A DNA stretch of 64,000 nucleotides from Plastoroseomonas hellenica (GTDB taxonomy: Bacteria > Pseudomonadota > Alphaproteobacteria > Acetobacterales > Acetobacteraceae): contig NZ_JAAGBB010000024.1 of assembly GCF_018129085.1 (NCBI RefSeq), positions 1 through 64,000 on the forward strand. Reading direction: 5' to 3'. This document shows, piece by piece, positions 1 to 8,358 of the stretch. Within the stretch, counting starts at the first letter, position 1; each line of letters begins with the position of its first letter. A model generated the notes under the pieces. The model saw only the letters and a list, made by a program, of their open reading frames with translations, did not search any database and was not told the DNA's origin. A program made the position numbers and the translations under genes.

Positions 1-1
1 G

Positions 2-223
2 GCGCTGCGCGAGGCCGGGGCAGCGCGCGCGCCGCGCCGCGAGGCCGTGCGCGACGACCATCGCCGCGACGACCGGCGTCGCGACCGCGACCGCGACGAT
101 CTGGGCCCGGCCGTGCAGGGCTTCGGTGACTCCGTGCCGGCCTTCATGCTGATCCCGATCCCCCGCCCGCGCCGCGACAGCGCCGCCGCCGAGGCCGAGA
201 CGGACGCCGCCGAAGCCGCCTGA
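2..223 (+). CDS. C-terminal end of a truncated gene, possibly DEAD-box RNA helicase tail
   Basis: The window opens inside a plus-strand reading frame that ends at the TGA at 221-223. The visible 73 residues are a charged, Arg/Asp-rich low-complexity stretch followed by a short hydrophobic segment ([11 protein letters not shown]) and an Ala/Glu-rich end. Basic tails with a G-x-G-D-x-x-P-A-F motif are seen at the ends of some alphaproteobacterial DEAD-box helicases, which is the only reason for the suggestion. The catalytic part lies outside the window, so the function is not established. An inverted repeat follows directly. Confidence 0.4.
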   Translation, partial: ALREAGAARAPRREAVRDDHRRDDRRRDRDRDDLGPAVQGFGDSVPAFMLIPIPRPRRDSAAAEAETDAAEAA

Positions 224-231
224 GAGGCCGT

Positions 232-257
232 GCCCGGCGCCCTTCCGGGGGCCGGGC
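232..257 (+). terminator. GC-rich hairpin after the first gene
   Basis: GCCCGGCGCCC, a TTCC loop and GGGGGCCGGGC form a strong stem of about 11 bp nine bases after the stop codon. There is no clear T-run after it, so it could be a GC-type terminator or only a mRNA 3' end hairpin. Confidence 0.5.
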
Positions 258-369
258 TGCACCGGCGACACGCCCTGCTTATCTGGTTGCGGGGCCCCTG
301 AACAAAGGCCAGATTGCCGCCCCTGTCGCAGGGCCCCGGGGCCGATGCCGGGTTGAGGAGGACTACGCC

Positions 370-1572
370 ATGAACGTCGCCGGCAGGCCGAAGAGCCAGC
401 TCGCCCCCTTCACCTGGGATGATGCCCTGCTGCTGGACGACCAGCTCACGGAAGATGAGCGCATGATCCGCGACGCGGCGCGCGCCTTCTGCCAGGAGAA
501 GCTGATGCCGCGCGTGCTGCTCGCCAATCGCGAGGAGCGCTTCGACCGCGAGATCATGAACGAGTTCGGCGAGATGGGCTTCCTCGGCGCGACCCTCGAC
601 AGCCATGGCTGCGCCGGCGTCGGCTATGTCTCCTACGGGCTGATGGCACGCGAGGTGGAGCGCGTCGACAGCGGCTACCGCAGCGCCTTCTCGGTGCAGT
701 CCTCCCTCGTCATGTATCCGATCCACGCCTTCGGGTCGGAGGCGCAGAAGGACAAGTACCTGCCGAAGCTGCGCACCGGCGAATGGGTCGGCTGCTTCGG
801 CCTGACCGAGCCCGATGCCGGTTCCGACCCCAATTCCATGCGCACCCGCGCGAAGAAGGTCGATGGCGGCTACCTGCTCTCCGGCTCGAAGACCTGGATC
901 ACCAATTCGCCGATCGCCGATGTCGCGGTGGTCTGGGCCAAGGATGACGACAACATCCTGCGCGGCTTCGTGCTGGAGCGCGGGATGAAGGGGCTCAGCT
1001 TCCCGAAGATCGAGGGCAAGTTCAGCCTGCGCGCCTCGGTCACCGGCATGATCATGATGGACGAAGTCTTCGTCCCCGAGGAGAACCGGCTGCCGGGCGT
1101 GAAGTCGCTGGCCGGCCCCTTCTCCTGCCTCAACCGCGCCCGCTACGGCATCGCCTGGGGCGCGCTGGGCGCGGCCGAGTTCTGCTGGCACGCGGCCCGC
1201 GACTACACGATGAACCGCATCATGTTCGGCCGGCCGCTGGCGCAGACCCAGCTCGTCCAGAAGAAGCTCGCGGACATGCAGACCGAGATCACGCTCGGCC
1301 TGCAGGCCGTGCTGCGCGTCGGGCGCCTGTTCGACGAGCACAAGGTGGCGCCGGAGATGATCTCTCTGGTCAAGCGCAACAACTGCGGCAAGTCGCTGGA
1401 GATCGCCCGCGTCGCGCGCGACATGCATGGCGGCAACGGCATCGTCGACGAGTACCATGTGATCCGCCACGTCATGAACCTCGAGACGGTGAACACCTAC
1501 GAGGGCACGCATGACGTGCATGCGCTGATCCTCGGCCGCGCGCAGACCGGGCTGAACGCCTTCGGCGGGTGA
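370..1572 (+). CDS. gcdH: Glutaryl-CoA dehydrogenase
   Basis: This 400-residue acyl-CoA dehydrogenase oxidises and decarboxylates glutaryl-CoA to crotonyl-CoA in lysine, tryptophan and benzoyl-CoA breakdown, passing electrons from FAD to ETF in the cytoplasm. Visible features are the FAD-binding [12 protein letters not shown] motif in the middle domain, the [14 protein letters not shown] segment typical of this subfamily, and the C-terminal YEGTHDVH motif with the catalytic base Glu378. Length equals the family norm. The ATG at 370 lies behind TTGAGGAGGAC, a good ribosome binding site. The next gene overlaps its stop codon (GTGA), so the two are probably co-translated, although no functional link is evident. 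Confidence 0.93.
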   Translation: MNVAGRPKSQLAPFTWDDALLLDDQLTEDERMIRDAARAFCQEKLMPRVLLANREERFDREIMNEFGEMGFLGATLDSHGCAGVGYVSYGLMAREVERVDSGYRSAFSVQSSLVMYPIHAFGSEAQKDKYLPKLRTGEWVGCFGLTEPDAGSDPNSMRTRAKKVDGGYLLSGSKTWITNSPIADVAVVWAKDDDNILRGFVLERGMKGLSFPKIEGKFSLRASVTGMIMMDEVFVPEENRLPGVKSLAGPFSCLNRARYGIAWGALGAAEFCWHAARDYTMNRIMFGRPLAQTQLVQKKLADMQTEITLGLQAVLRVGRLFDEHKVAPEMISLVKRNNCGKSLEIARVARDMHGGNGIVDEYHVIRHVMNLETVNTYEGTHDVHALILGRAQTGLNAFGG

Positions 1573-1994
1573 TCAGCGGGCCGGGCGACATCACGGGGGT
1601 CGAAGGCGCGATCCAGTCGGCGATCGCGCCCGCCTTCCTGCTGACCGGCATCTTCAGCGCGCTCAACGTGCTCACCGGGCGGCTCGGCCGGCTGATCGAC
1701 CGCGAGCGCTCGATCCGCGAAGGCCGCTCCGCGGCGCTTTCCGGGGAGCTGCCGCGGCTCGCCGGGCGCGCCCGGCACCTGCATCGCGCGATCGGCGCCT
1801 GCGTCGTCGCAGCGATCCTGCTCTGCATGCTGATCGTCTGGACCTTCGCCGGCGGCTTCCTGGGGCTGCCGGTCGCCTGGGTGCTGGCTGGGCTGCTGAT
1901 CCTCGCCATGCTGGCGCTGATCGCGGCCCTGGCCCTGTTCCTGGCCGAGGTCCGCCTCGCCACCTCGCATCTGCCGCTCGATGACCCCGGTTGA
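1569..1994 (+). CDS. DUF2721 family membrane protein
   Basis: A small membrane protein (141 aa) of the DUF2721 type: a short N-terminal amphipathic part ([20 protein letters not shown]), an Arg-rich cytoplasmic stretch with [13 protein letters not shown], then two adjacent hydrophobic segments around residues 73-125. Its biochemical role is unknown. It starts with GTG inside the stop of gcdH (GTGA overlap) and its own end overlaps the next start by 14 nt, so it is part of a tight three-gene run. Confidence 0.75.
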   Translation: MISGPGDITGVEGAIQSAIAPAFLLTGIFSALNVLTGRLGRLIDRERSIREGRSAALSGELPRLAGRARHLHRAIGACVVAAILLCMLIVWTFAGGFLGLPVAWVLAGLLILAMLALIAALALFLAEVRLATSHLPLDDPG

Positions 1995-3240
1995 ACTGCT
2001 GATCCGCCGGCTAGGCACGGCCGGCGATGGCATCGCGGAGACGCCGGAGGGGCCGGTCTATGTCGCGCGCGCCCTGCCCGGGGAACGCATCACCGCCCGC
2101 ATGACCGGCCGCGACCGCGCGGAGCCGGAGGCGATCCTCGATCCAAGCCCCGAGCGCACGGCACCCCCGTGCCGGCATTTCGGCGAGGGCTGCGGCGGCT
2201 GCGCGACCCAGCATTGGGCGCAGGCGCCGAGCATCGCCTGGAAGGAGGCGCGGCTGGCCGAGGCGCTGACCCGCGCGGGCTTCGCCGATCCCATCCTGCT
2301 CCCCGCCGCCGTCACGCCCCCCGGCCGCCGCCGCCGCGCCGATCTCGCGGTGCGGCGGGACGGACCCGCGATCCGCCTCGGCTTCCACCGGCGCGGCGAA
2401 GGCGCGGTGCTCGACCTCCTGGAATGCGCGGTGCTGGATCCGGCGCTGGTCTCGCTGCTGCCCGCGCTGCGGGAAGCGTTGCGCCGCCTGCCGGCACTGA
2501 AGCGGGAGGCGTCGGCGGTGCTGAACCTGCTCCACACTGGCCCCGACCTGCTGCTGCGCACCGATGGCGTCCCGGATGCCTCGGCACGCGCCGCGCTCGC
2601 CGAATTCGCGCGCGCGCATGGCATGCCGCGCATTGCCTGGGCCAAGGGCGAGGGCGCGCCCGAGAACGCCGCGCAGCTCGGCCCGGTCAGCCTCAAGGTC
2701 GGCGGCGTCGCGGTGGCGCCGCCGCCGGGTGCCTTCCTGCAGGCGAGCCCCGAAGGCGAGGCCGCGATCATCGCGGCGGTGTTGGCGGGACTGCCGGAGA
2801 AGCTGCCGGCCAAGGCCCGGATCGCCGACCTCTATGCCGGGATCGGCACCCTCTCCTTCCCCCTCGCCGGGCGCGGCATGGTCGCGGCCTATGAGGGCGC
2901 GGCCGCGGCGGTCACCGCATTGGACGGCGGCGCCCGTGCCTCCGGCCTCAGGGTGAAGGCCGCGCGGCGCGACCTGGCGCGGCAGCCGCTGCTGGTGCCG
3001 GAGCTTTCGCCCTTCGCGGCCGTGGTGCTGGACCCACCCTTCGCGGGTGCCGCGGCGCAGATGCCGCTGCTGGCACGGGCGAAGGTGCCGCGGGTGATCT
3101 ATGTCTCCTGCAACCCGGCGGCGCTATCGCGCGATGCGGCGGTGCTGGCGGCCGCGGGCTACCGCCTGGTCTCGGCGCGGCTGGTCGACCAGTTCCTGTG
3201 GTCGGCGCAGATCGAGGCGGTCGCGGTCTTCGCCCGGTAG
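1981..3240 (+). CDS. RlmD/TrmA-type class I SAM-dependent RNA (uracil-5-)methyltransferase
   Basis: Predicted to methylate C5 of a uridine in rRNA or tRNA using S-adenosylmethionine (RumA/TrmA family). Residues about 1-55 look like the TRAM-like RNA-binding domain. Cys64, Cys71, Cys74 and Cys149 are placed as the ligands of the family's [4Fe-4S] cluster. The methyltransferase domain follows, with DLYAGIGTLSFPL as the SAM motif, VVLDPPFAG, and the catalytic cysteine Cys377 in YVSCNPAAL. The length (419 aa) fits. Whether the target is U1939, U747 or a tRNA cannot be told from sequence. The start overlaps the DUF2721 gene by 14 nt. Confidence 0.88.
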   Translation: MTPVELLIRRLGTAGDGIAETPEGPVYVARALPGERITARMTGRDRAEPEAILDPSPERTAPPCRHFGEGCGGCATQHWAQAPSIAWKEARLAEALTRAGFADPILLPAAVTPPGRRRRADLAVRRDGPAIRLGFHRRGEGAVLDLLECAVLDPALVSLLPALREALRRLPALKREASAVLNLLHTGPDLLLRTDGVPDASARAALAEFARAHGMPRIAWAKGEGAPENAAQLGPVSLKVGGVAVAPPPGAFLQASPEGEAAIIAAVLAGLPEKLPAKARIADLYAGIGTLSFPLAGRGMVAAYEGAAAAVTALDGGARASGLRVKAARRDLARQPLLVPELSPFAAVVLDPPFAGAAAQMPLLARAKVPRVIYVSCNPAALSRDAAVLAAAGYRLVSARLVDQFLWSAQIEAVAVFAR

Positions 3241-3321
3241 CGCGTCGCGCCGTCATCCGGAATTCGCATGACATGGCCGGCGCAGGGCTTGAACCCTGGG
3301 CGCCCTATGCCACCCTTCCTG

Positions 3322-3339
3322 GGTCGCGCCAGCGCGACC
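3322..3339. repeat. Perfect inverted repeat between the methyltransferase and the MBL gene
   Basis: GGTCGCGC, two bases, GCGCGACC: a perfect 8-bp stem, 24 nt before the MBL start. It may be part of a terminator for the upstream genes or sit in the leader of the next gene. It has no T-run. Confidence 0.35.
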
Positions 3340-3362
3340 TTCGCAGGAACAGGGAAAGCGCC

Positions 3363-4340
3363 ATGTCCAGCAATCGTCGCGACGCCATCATCTTGGGCCT
3401 CGGCGCCGCCGCTGCCGCCGCCATGCCGGGGCAAGCGGGCGCACAACAGGCCGCAGCCCCGGCCGCCCCGCCGGGCTCGCCCGGCTTCTATCGCTTCAAG
3501 CTCGGCAGCTTCACGGTCACCACCGTGCATGACGGCTCCCGCCCGGTCCCGCTGCAGGGCTTCGTACGCAACGCCCCGCTCGAGGAGGTGCAGCGCGTGC
3601 TGGCGCAGAGCTTCCTGCCCGGCGACCAGCTCCGCATCCCCTTCACTCTGACCGTGGTCGACACCGGCCGCGCCCTGGTCGTCTTCGACAGCGGCAACGG
3701 CGCGCAGCCGGCGGGCGCGCCGGTCGGGCGGTTCGCCGAGAATTTCCGCGCCGCCGGCTACGATCCCGCCCGCGTCACCCATGTCGTCGTCAGCCATTTC
3801 CACGGCGACCACATCAACGGCCTGGTCACCGCCGACGGCGCACGCGCCTTCCCGAATGCGGAGCTCACGGTGCCGGAGACCGAATGGGCCTGGTGGACCG
3901 AGGAGGGCAACACCACCCGCAGCCCGGAGGGCCAGCGCGGCAATTTCGCCAATACCACCCGACGTTTCGGCCCCTGGCAGAACGCGGTCCGCCGCGTGGC
4001 CGACGGGGCGGAGGTGCTGCCGGGCGTGCGCGCGGTCGCCGCCTACGGCCATACGCCGGGGCACACCGCCTACCACATAGCCGACGGCGCCGAGCAGATG
4101 ATGTTCCTGGCCGATCTCACCAACCGGCCAGAGCTGAATGGGGTGCGGCCCGATTTCCACATCGCCTTCGACTTCGATCCGGCGATGGCGGAAGCCTCCC
4201 GCCGCCGCCTCTTCGACCGCGTCGCGGCCGACCGCATCCGCGTCACCGGCTATCACTTCCCCTTCCCGTCCCAGGGCCATGTGGCGAAGGAAGGGAATGG
4301 CTACCGCTTCATCCCGGGCGACTGGTCGGCGGGGATCTGA
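3363..4340 (+). CDS. Exported MBL-fold metallo-hydrolase (Tat signal)
   Basis: A metallo-beta-lactamase-fold hydrolase of 325 residues. The N-terminus MSSNRRDAIILGLGAAAAAA is a twin-arginine-like signal followed by an AQQA cleavage region, so the mature enzyme is probably periplasmic. The metal-binding HxHxDH motif is His145, His147, Asp149 and His150 (SHFHGDH); further ligands are in YGHTPGHT and the FLADLTN region. Substrate unknown; relatives include lactonases, sulfatases and glyoxalase-II-like enzymes. I chose the ATG at 3363 because it follows AGGAACAGGGAAAG and begins the signal peptide; an in-frame opening upstream has no such support. It converges with the TetR gene, leaving 18 nt. 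Confidence 0.85.
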   Translation: MSSNRRDAIILGLGAAAAAAMPGQAGAQQAAAPAAPPGSPGFYRFKLGSFTVTTVHDGSRPVPLQGFVRNAPLEEVQRVLAQSFLPGDQLRIPFTLTVVDTGRALVVFDSGNGAQPAGAPVGRFAENFRAAGYDPARVTHVVVSHFHGDHINGLVTADGARAFPNAELTVPETEWAWWTEEGNTTRSPEGQRGNFANTTRRFGPWQNAVRRVADGAEVLPGVRAVAAYGHTPGHTAYHIADGAEQMMFLADLTNRPELNGVRPDFHIAFDFDPAMAEASRRRLFDRVAADRIRVTGYHFPFPSQGHVAKEGNGYRFIPGDWSAGI

Positions 4341-4358
4341 CGCCGCGGCGTGATGCTC

Positions 4359-5018
4359 TCAGGGCTTGGCCGATCCGGGTTTGAGCCCTGAGGCGACGAG
4401 TCCGACGACGCGCGTGACCAGCGCCTCGGCCTGGCCGGCGGCCTTCTTCGCGGGATCGAGCGAGCGGTCGATCAGCAGCATCGCGAGGCCATGGACCAGG
4501 GCCCAGGCGGCGATGGCGGCGGTCTCGACCGCCTCCGGGCCGGCCTCGCCGCCGGCGGCCAATTGCTCCGCGAGCACCGTCTGGATCGGGCGGAAGCTCG
4601 CGCCCTTGGCGGCGAGCACCTCGGGATGGGCGTACCAATCCGAAACGCCGACGCCGAACATCAGGCGGTAGAGCTGCGGGCGGCGCAGCGCGAAGCGGAC
4701 ATAGTCGAGCCCGAGGGCGGTGACCCGGTCCTCGCCCGGTCGCGCCGCCTCCGCCGTCGCGCTCTGCGAGGCTTCGAGGTCGCGGAAGCCGGCCTCCGCG
4801 ACGGTGGCGAGCAGATCCTCCTTGCTCTGGAAGTGGTTGTAGGGCGCGGTCTGCGAGACCCCGGTCGCGCGCGCGACGGCCCGGAAGGAGATCGCTTCCG
4901 GCCCGTCGCGCTCCAGCATCTCGCCGGCGGCCGCGATCAGCGCGCTTCTAAGATCGCCGTGGTGGTAGCTGCGGCCGCGCGGCACCCGCTCCCTCCCTGC
5001 CCCCTCGTCGTCGGTCAC
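4359..5018 (-). CDS. TetR family repressor (WHG-type C-terminal domain)
   Basis: A 219-residue regulator. Residues about 20-70 form the TetR helix-turn-helix (ISFRAVARATGVSQTAPYNHF) preceded by the YHHGDLRSAL signature common in this branch. The remaining helices form the ligand-binding domain with the WALVHGLAML motif. It is divergent from the DedA gene across about 200 nt that contain a strong inverted repeat, so it most likely represses itself and the DedA/PmtA-like operon. The ligand cannot be inferred, though a lipid or membrane-active compound would fit the neighbours. Confidence 0.88.
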   Translation of the reverse strand: MTDDEGAGRERVPRGRSYHHGDLRSALIAAAGEMLERDGPEAISFRAVARATGVSQTAPYNHFQSKEDLLATVAEAGFRDLEASQSATAEAARPGEDRVTALGLDYVRFALRRPQLYRLMFGVGVSDWYAHPEVLAAKGASFRPIQTVLAEQLAAGGEAGPEAVETAAIAAWALVHGLAMLLIDRSLDPAKKAAGQAEALVTRVVGLVASGLKPGSAKP

Positions 5019-5047
5019 CAGCCCCTGCTCCCTACGACGGGCAGCCT

Positions 5048-5103
5048 CATGTTGACATCGTCAATATCAATCCCCATCCTTCGATATTATCAGCGTCAAC
5101 ATG
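5048..5103. promoter_or_regulatory. Candidate TetR operator pair between tetR and dedA
   Basis: CATGTTGAC at 5048-5056 and its exact reverse complement GTCAACATG at 5095-5103 are outer arms. Inside lie ATATC and GATAT arms. The left half is itself a dyad, TTGAC-atc-GTCAA at 5052-5064, and the right half reads TTGACGCTGATAA on the other strand, a weaker version of the same site. This fits two TetR-type binding sites in inverted orientation over the divergent promoters. Confidence 0.6.
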
Positions 5104-5216
5104 GAGCGGCAATCGCCGCCGGGAGAAGGTTGGATGCCTGCCTTCAAGGCCATTGGCGTGCCTGCGAGCCTGTCACCGGCAGCGATGCCGCCCACCCTCC
5201 CAAGGGAGGCATGACG

Positions 5217-5870
5217 ATGGATCCGCTCGGGAGCCTGATCGCATGGGCGGCCGATTACGGGATCGCCGGGCTGCTCGGCGTCGCCGTCTTCGAGCGCCTG
5301 GTGCCGATGCTGCCGTCCTATGGGTTTCTCGTCGCCGTCGGTATCGGTGCGGCCGAGGGCGGCTGGTCGGTGCCGGCGGCGTTCCTGGTGACGACGGCGG
5401 GCAGCCTGGCGGGCTGCTTCGCCTATTACGCGCTTGCCGCGGCGATCGGCGAGGCGCGGTCCATCGCCTTCTTCACGCGGTTCGCGCGGCTGTTCGGCGT
5501 CTCCCCGGCGCGGGTGGCGCGGCTGATCGCCTATTTCCGCGACAATCAGCGGGCGCTGGTCTTCGGCGCGCAGCTCGTCCCGACCGTCAGGCTGATCGCC
5601 CCCGGCATCGCCGGCCTCCTCGGCACCGATGTCAGGCTGTTCGCCATCGCCTCGGCCGCCGGGATCGCCTTGTGGAACGGGCTGTTCATCGGGGTCGGAT
5701 ACCTGGCCTCGTTCGCGACGGCCGCGGCGAACGCATCGATGCTCGCGCTGCAGATCCTGGCAGTGCTGCTGCTGTGCGAAGGGCTGGCGGCGCTGGCGTG
5801 GCATGGCCTCCGGCGCCGCAGGGGACGCCTGGCACCGATCCCGGCTTCCGCGATTTCCGGCAAGGAATGA
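5217..5870 (+). CDS. DedA/SNARE-associated (VTT domain) membrane protein
   Basis: A 217-residue integral membrane protein of the DedA family, whose members act as undecaprenyl-phosphate or phospholipid translocases. Visible are an N-terminal hydrophobic helix, the F/YG-x-LVAVG re-entrant region, the AFLVTTAGSLAGCFAYY segment, the conserved basic motif FGAQLVPTVRLIAPGIAGL, and two C-terminal membrane segments with a basic tail. I chose ATG 5217 because GGAGG sits 7 nt before it; the ATG at 5211 is only two bases from that site. The next gene overlaps or abuts the stop codon. Probably controlled by the divergent TetR. Confidence 0.85.
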   Translation: MDPLGSLIAWAADYGIAGLLGVAVFERLVPMLPSYGFLVAVGIGAAEGGWSVPAAFLVTTAGSLAGCFAYYALAAAIGEARSIAFFTRFARLFGVSPARVARLIAYFRDNQRALVFGAQLVPTVRLIAPGIAGLLGTDVRLFAIASAAGIALWNGLFIGVGYLASFATAAANASMLALQILAVLLLCEGLAALAWHGLRRRRGRLAPIPASAISGKE

Positions 5871-5875
5871 CCATC

Positions 5876-6532
5876 ATGGCCTTCAGCGCCGCCGCCGAGA
5901 TCTTCGGCTTCTTCCGCGCCTGGCTCGCCGACCCGCTGCGCGTGGCCGCCATCGTGCCATCGGGACGGGCGCTGTCCCGGGCCATCACGGCGGAGATCTC
6001 GGCCGCGACCGGCCCCGTCATCGAGCTCGGCGCCGGCACCGGCGCCTTCACCCGCGCCCTGATCGCGCGGGGCGTGCCGCAGGAAAGCCTCGCGCTGATC
6101 GAGTACGGCTCCGAATTCTCGGTCAAGCTCCACTACCGCTTTCCCCGCGCCCGTACCCTCTGGATGGACGCGGCCCGGCTGCGGCATGTGGAGCTGTTCG
6201 GCGGCGAGCCCGCGGGCGCCGTCGTCAGCGGGCTGCCGCTGCTGTCGATGCCGCCACGCAAGGTGATCGCGATCCTCGACGGTGCCTTCTGGCATCTGCG
6301 GCCGGATGGCGCCTTCTACCAGTTCACCTATGGCCCGAATTGCCCGGTGCCGCGCGTGCTGCTGGACCGGCTGGGCCTGAAGGCGGCGCGCATCGACCAC
6401 ACCTTGGCGAACCTGCCGCCGGCCGCCGTGTACCGCATCCGCCGCCGCGCACCGCGTCCTTCGCTCGTGGATGCCGTGCCGGCGCCGCGGCTGCTCGACT
6501 CAAGCTGCGCCAAGGAACAACCTTGCGGGTGA
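5876..6532 (+). CDS. PmtA-like class I SAM-dependent methyltransferase
   Basis: A 218-residue methyltransferase resembling phospholipid N-methyltransferases (PmtA type). It begins with FFRAWLADPLRVAAIVPSGR, the lead-in typical of that group, followed by the SAM-binding motif VIELGAGTGAFTRAL and VVSGLPLLSMPP in place of motif IV. A role in methylating phosphatidylethanolamine would fit the DedA neighbour, but distant small-molecule substrates are possible. The AAGGA at 5862-5866 favours ATG 5876; ATG 5867 overlaps the dedA stop (ATGA) and is the alternative. The 3' end overlaps the convergent LysR gene by about 33 nt. Confidence 0.75.
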   Translation: MAFSAAAEIFGFFRAWLADPLRVAAIVPSGRALSRAITAEISAATGPVIELGAGTGAFTRALIARGVPQESLALIEYGSEFSVKLHYRFPRARTLWMDAARLRHVELFGGEPAGAVVSGLPLLSMPPRKVIAILDGAFWHLRPDGAFYQFTYGPNCPVPRVLLDRLGLKAARIDHTLANLPPAAVYRIRRRAPRPSLVDAVPAPRLLDSSCAKEQPCG

Positions 6533-7342
6533 TCGCTGCGGCGCTTCCGCGGGCAGTACCGCGAGCAGCACGCGCCGCAGCCCCGGCGCTTCGAGCGGCA
6601 CCGCGACTAGGGATCCGGCCGCGACTTCATCCTGCACCGCCGCCCGCATCACCACGGAGATGCCGAGCCCCGCGGCGACGGCGCGCTTGACGGCATCGGT
6701 GCTGCCGAGCTGGCGCGCGACCCGCAGCGACCCCGCCGCCGCGCCGAGCAGGCCCGCCAGCAGGCGGCCTGTGCCAGTGCCGGGTTCGCCGCCGATCATC
6801 GGCTCCTCCGCCAGCGCCGCGGCGGGCAGGCATGGCAGGCCAGCCCAGTGATGCCCGGGCGGGACGATCACGACCATCTCCTCCTCCCGCCAGCGGACCA
6901 CCTCATAGCCTGGGCGATCCTCCCACCACTCCAGGAAGGCGATGTCGACTTCGCCCGCGAGCAGCCGCGCGACGGTTTCGGGATTCGAGCCGAGGCGCAG
7001 CACCGTGGGCATCGCGGCGCGGGCCAGGCGGGCCGGCAGAAGATAGATCCCGGGATTGCTGGCAGCCCCGATCGCCAGCGGCCGTCCGCGCACCGCCGCG
7101 ACCGCCTGGCGCGCCGCCTCCAGCGCGCGGCGCGCACCCGGCAGGAAGAGCGCGCCATCGGGCGTCGGGACGCAGCGGTCGCGGCGGCGCAGCAGCAGCG
7201 TGACGCCGAGCTCCGCCTCCAGCCGCGCCACCTGCTGGCTGACCGTGGGCTGGGAGCGGCCGAGCGCCTCCGCCGCCGCGCGGAAGCTGCCGGTGTCGAC
7301 GACGGCGAGCACGGCTTCGACGAGAAGGAGGTCCGGCGTCAT
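6500..7342 (-). CDS. LysR family regulator in the position of ptxE
   Basis: A 280-residue LysR-type activator. The winged helix-turn-helix spans residues about 1-60 (FRAAAEALGRSQPTVSQQVARL), followed by a co-inducer domain of the periplasmic-binding fold. Its ATG overlaps the stop of the dehydrogenase gene (ATGA), so it is the last gene of a coupled operon with the MBL hydrolase and the PtxD-like enzyme. In known phosphite loci the regulator ptxE is also LysR-type and follows ptxD; the placement here is the same, which is suggestive rather than proof. It probably senses the substrate of the dehydrogenase and acts at the MBL/Bug divergent promoter (9114-9183). Confidence 0.88.
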   Translation of the reverse strand: MTPDLLLVEAVLAVVDTGSFRAAAEALGRSQPTVSQQVARLEAELGVTLLLRRRDRCVPTPDGALFLPGARRALEAARQAVAAVRGRPLAIGAASNPGIYLLPARLARAAMPTVLRLGSNPETVARLLAGEVDIAFLEWWEDRPGYEVVRWREEEMVVIVPPGHHWAGLPCLPAAALAEEPMIGGEPGTGTGRLLAGLLGAAAGSLRVARQLGSTDAVKRAVAAGLGISVVMRAAVQDEVAAGSLVAVPLEAPGLRRVLLAVLPAEAPQRSPARLFLGAA

Positions 7343-8358
7343 GGCGGCGGCACCACCGCGCCCGACATCGGCCGCCCCGCGAAGAAGGCCGCGAGGTCCT
7401 CCGCCGCATGCATCTCGATCGCCAGCCGCACGCCGCTGACCGCGGAGCCGAGATGCGGCGTGAAGACGGTGCGGGGATGGCGCAGCAGCCGCGCATCGAT
7501 GGTGCGCGGGCGGTCGGGGCGGGCCCAGTCCTCCATCTCGAAGGCATCGGCGGCGTAGCCGCCGAGCTTGCCAGCCTCCAGCGCCGCCGCCACCGCAGCC
7601 TCGTCCACCACCGAGCCGCGCGCGGGATTGACCAGCATGGCGCCCGGCTTCATGCGGGCGAGCGCGGCTGCGTCGACCAGATGCAGGCTCGCGGGCGTGA
7701 GCGGCAGGGCGACGACGAGCCAGTCGCTTTCCGCGATCACCGCGGCCGACGGGCCCCGCGTCAGGCCGAGCGCCACCTCTGTCTCCGGCGGCAGCGCGCG
7801 GTCATCGGCATAGGCCATGCGGCATCCGAACCCGGCGAGGCGCCGCGCGATCGCCTGGCCGATGGCGCCCATGCCGAGGATGCCGACCGCCATGCCTTCC
7901 AGCCCCAAACCGTAAAGCGTCGGGCGCCAGCCGGTGAAGCCGCCGCCGCGCACCAGCGCGTCGCCGGCGCGGAGATGCCGGCCGAGCGCGATCATCATTC
8001 CGATCGCCAGCTCCGCCGTCGGCGCGGTCAGCAGGTCCGGCACCAGGGAAACGGCGACGCCGCGCGCGCGGCAGGCGGTGAGGTCGAAATTGTCGATGCC
8101 CTTCAGCGCGCAGACGATCACCCGCAGCCCGGGACAGGCATCGAGGAAAGCGGCATCGACATGATCGGTCATGAAGGCGAGAAGCGCATCGGCGCCGGCG
8201 GCGCGGCGCAGCAGCTCCTGCCGCGGCCAGGGTTCCGGGCCGGGATTCATGGTCACATCCGCGAAGCGCGCGAGACGGTCCCGCACCTCCTGGTGCAGCG
8301 GATTGGTGACGAGGATGCGGGGGCGGTTGGCGGCAGGCAAATCCAGTCTCTCCGTCAC
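7339..8358 (-). CDS. ptxD: PtxD-like phosphonate (phosphite) dehydrogenase family enzyme
   Basis: A 339-residue NAD-dependent D-isomer-specific 2-hydroxyacid dehydrogenase. The Rossmann motif is GILGMGAIG at 159-167; the acidic pair Asp185-Asp186 after strand 2 favours NAD. From memory of the characterised PtxD of Pseudomonas stutzeri, the proteins align without gaps at an offset of +10, and every active-site residue I recall is kept: Met63, Lys86, Asp89, Trp144, Tyr149, Arg247, Glu276, His302 and Arg311 (PtxD 53, 76, 79, 134, 139, 237, 266, 292, 301). GGYAAD.FEMEDWAR.DRPR and CALKG.DNFD are nearly identical. PtxD oxidises phosphite to phosphate. Start is GTG, overlapping the upstream MBL stop (GTGA). 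A hydroxyacid substrate remains possible. Confidence 0.78.
   Translation of the reverse strand: MTERLDLPAANRPRILVTNPLHQEVRDRLARFADVTMNPGPEPWPRQELLRRAAGADALLAFMTDHVDAAFLDACPGLRVIVCALKGIDNFDLTACRARGVAVSLVPDLLTAPTAELAIGMMIALGRHLRAGDALVRGGGFTGWRPTLYGLGLEGMAVGILGMGAIGQAIARRLAGFGCRMAYADDRALPPETEVALGLTRGPSAAVIAESDWLVVALPLTPASLHLVDAAALARMKPGAMLVNPARGSVVDEAAVAAALEAGKLGGYAADAFEMEDWARPDRPRTIDARLLRHPRTVFTPHLGSAVSGVRLAIEMHAAEDLAAFFAGRPMSGAVVPPP

Noticed and set aside
3159-4280. A 373-codon minus-strand frame under the Tat-exported MBL gene
   Set aside because: Pure antisense shadow. The plus-strand frame has a signal peptide, metal motif and ribosome site.
7339-8358. Calling the dehydrogenase a generic phosphoglycerate or hydroxypyruvate dehydrogenase
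   Set aside because: The Arg/Glu/His set is shared by the whole superfamily, but Met63, Lys86, Trp144, Tyr149 and Arg311 and the FEMEDWAR segment are specific to PtxD, so the broad name would lose information.
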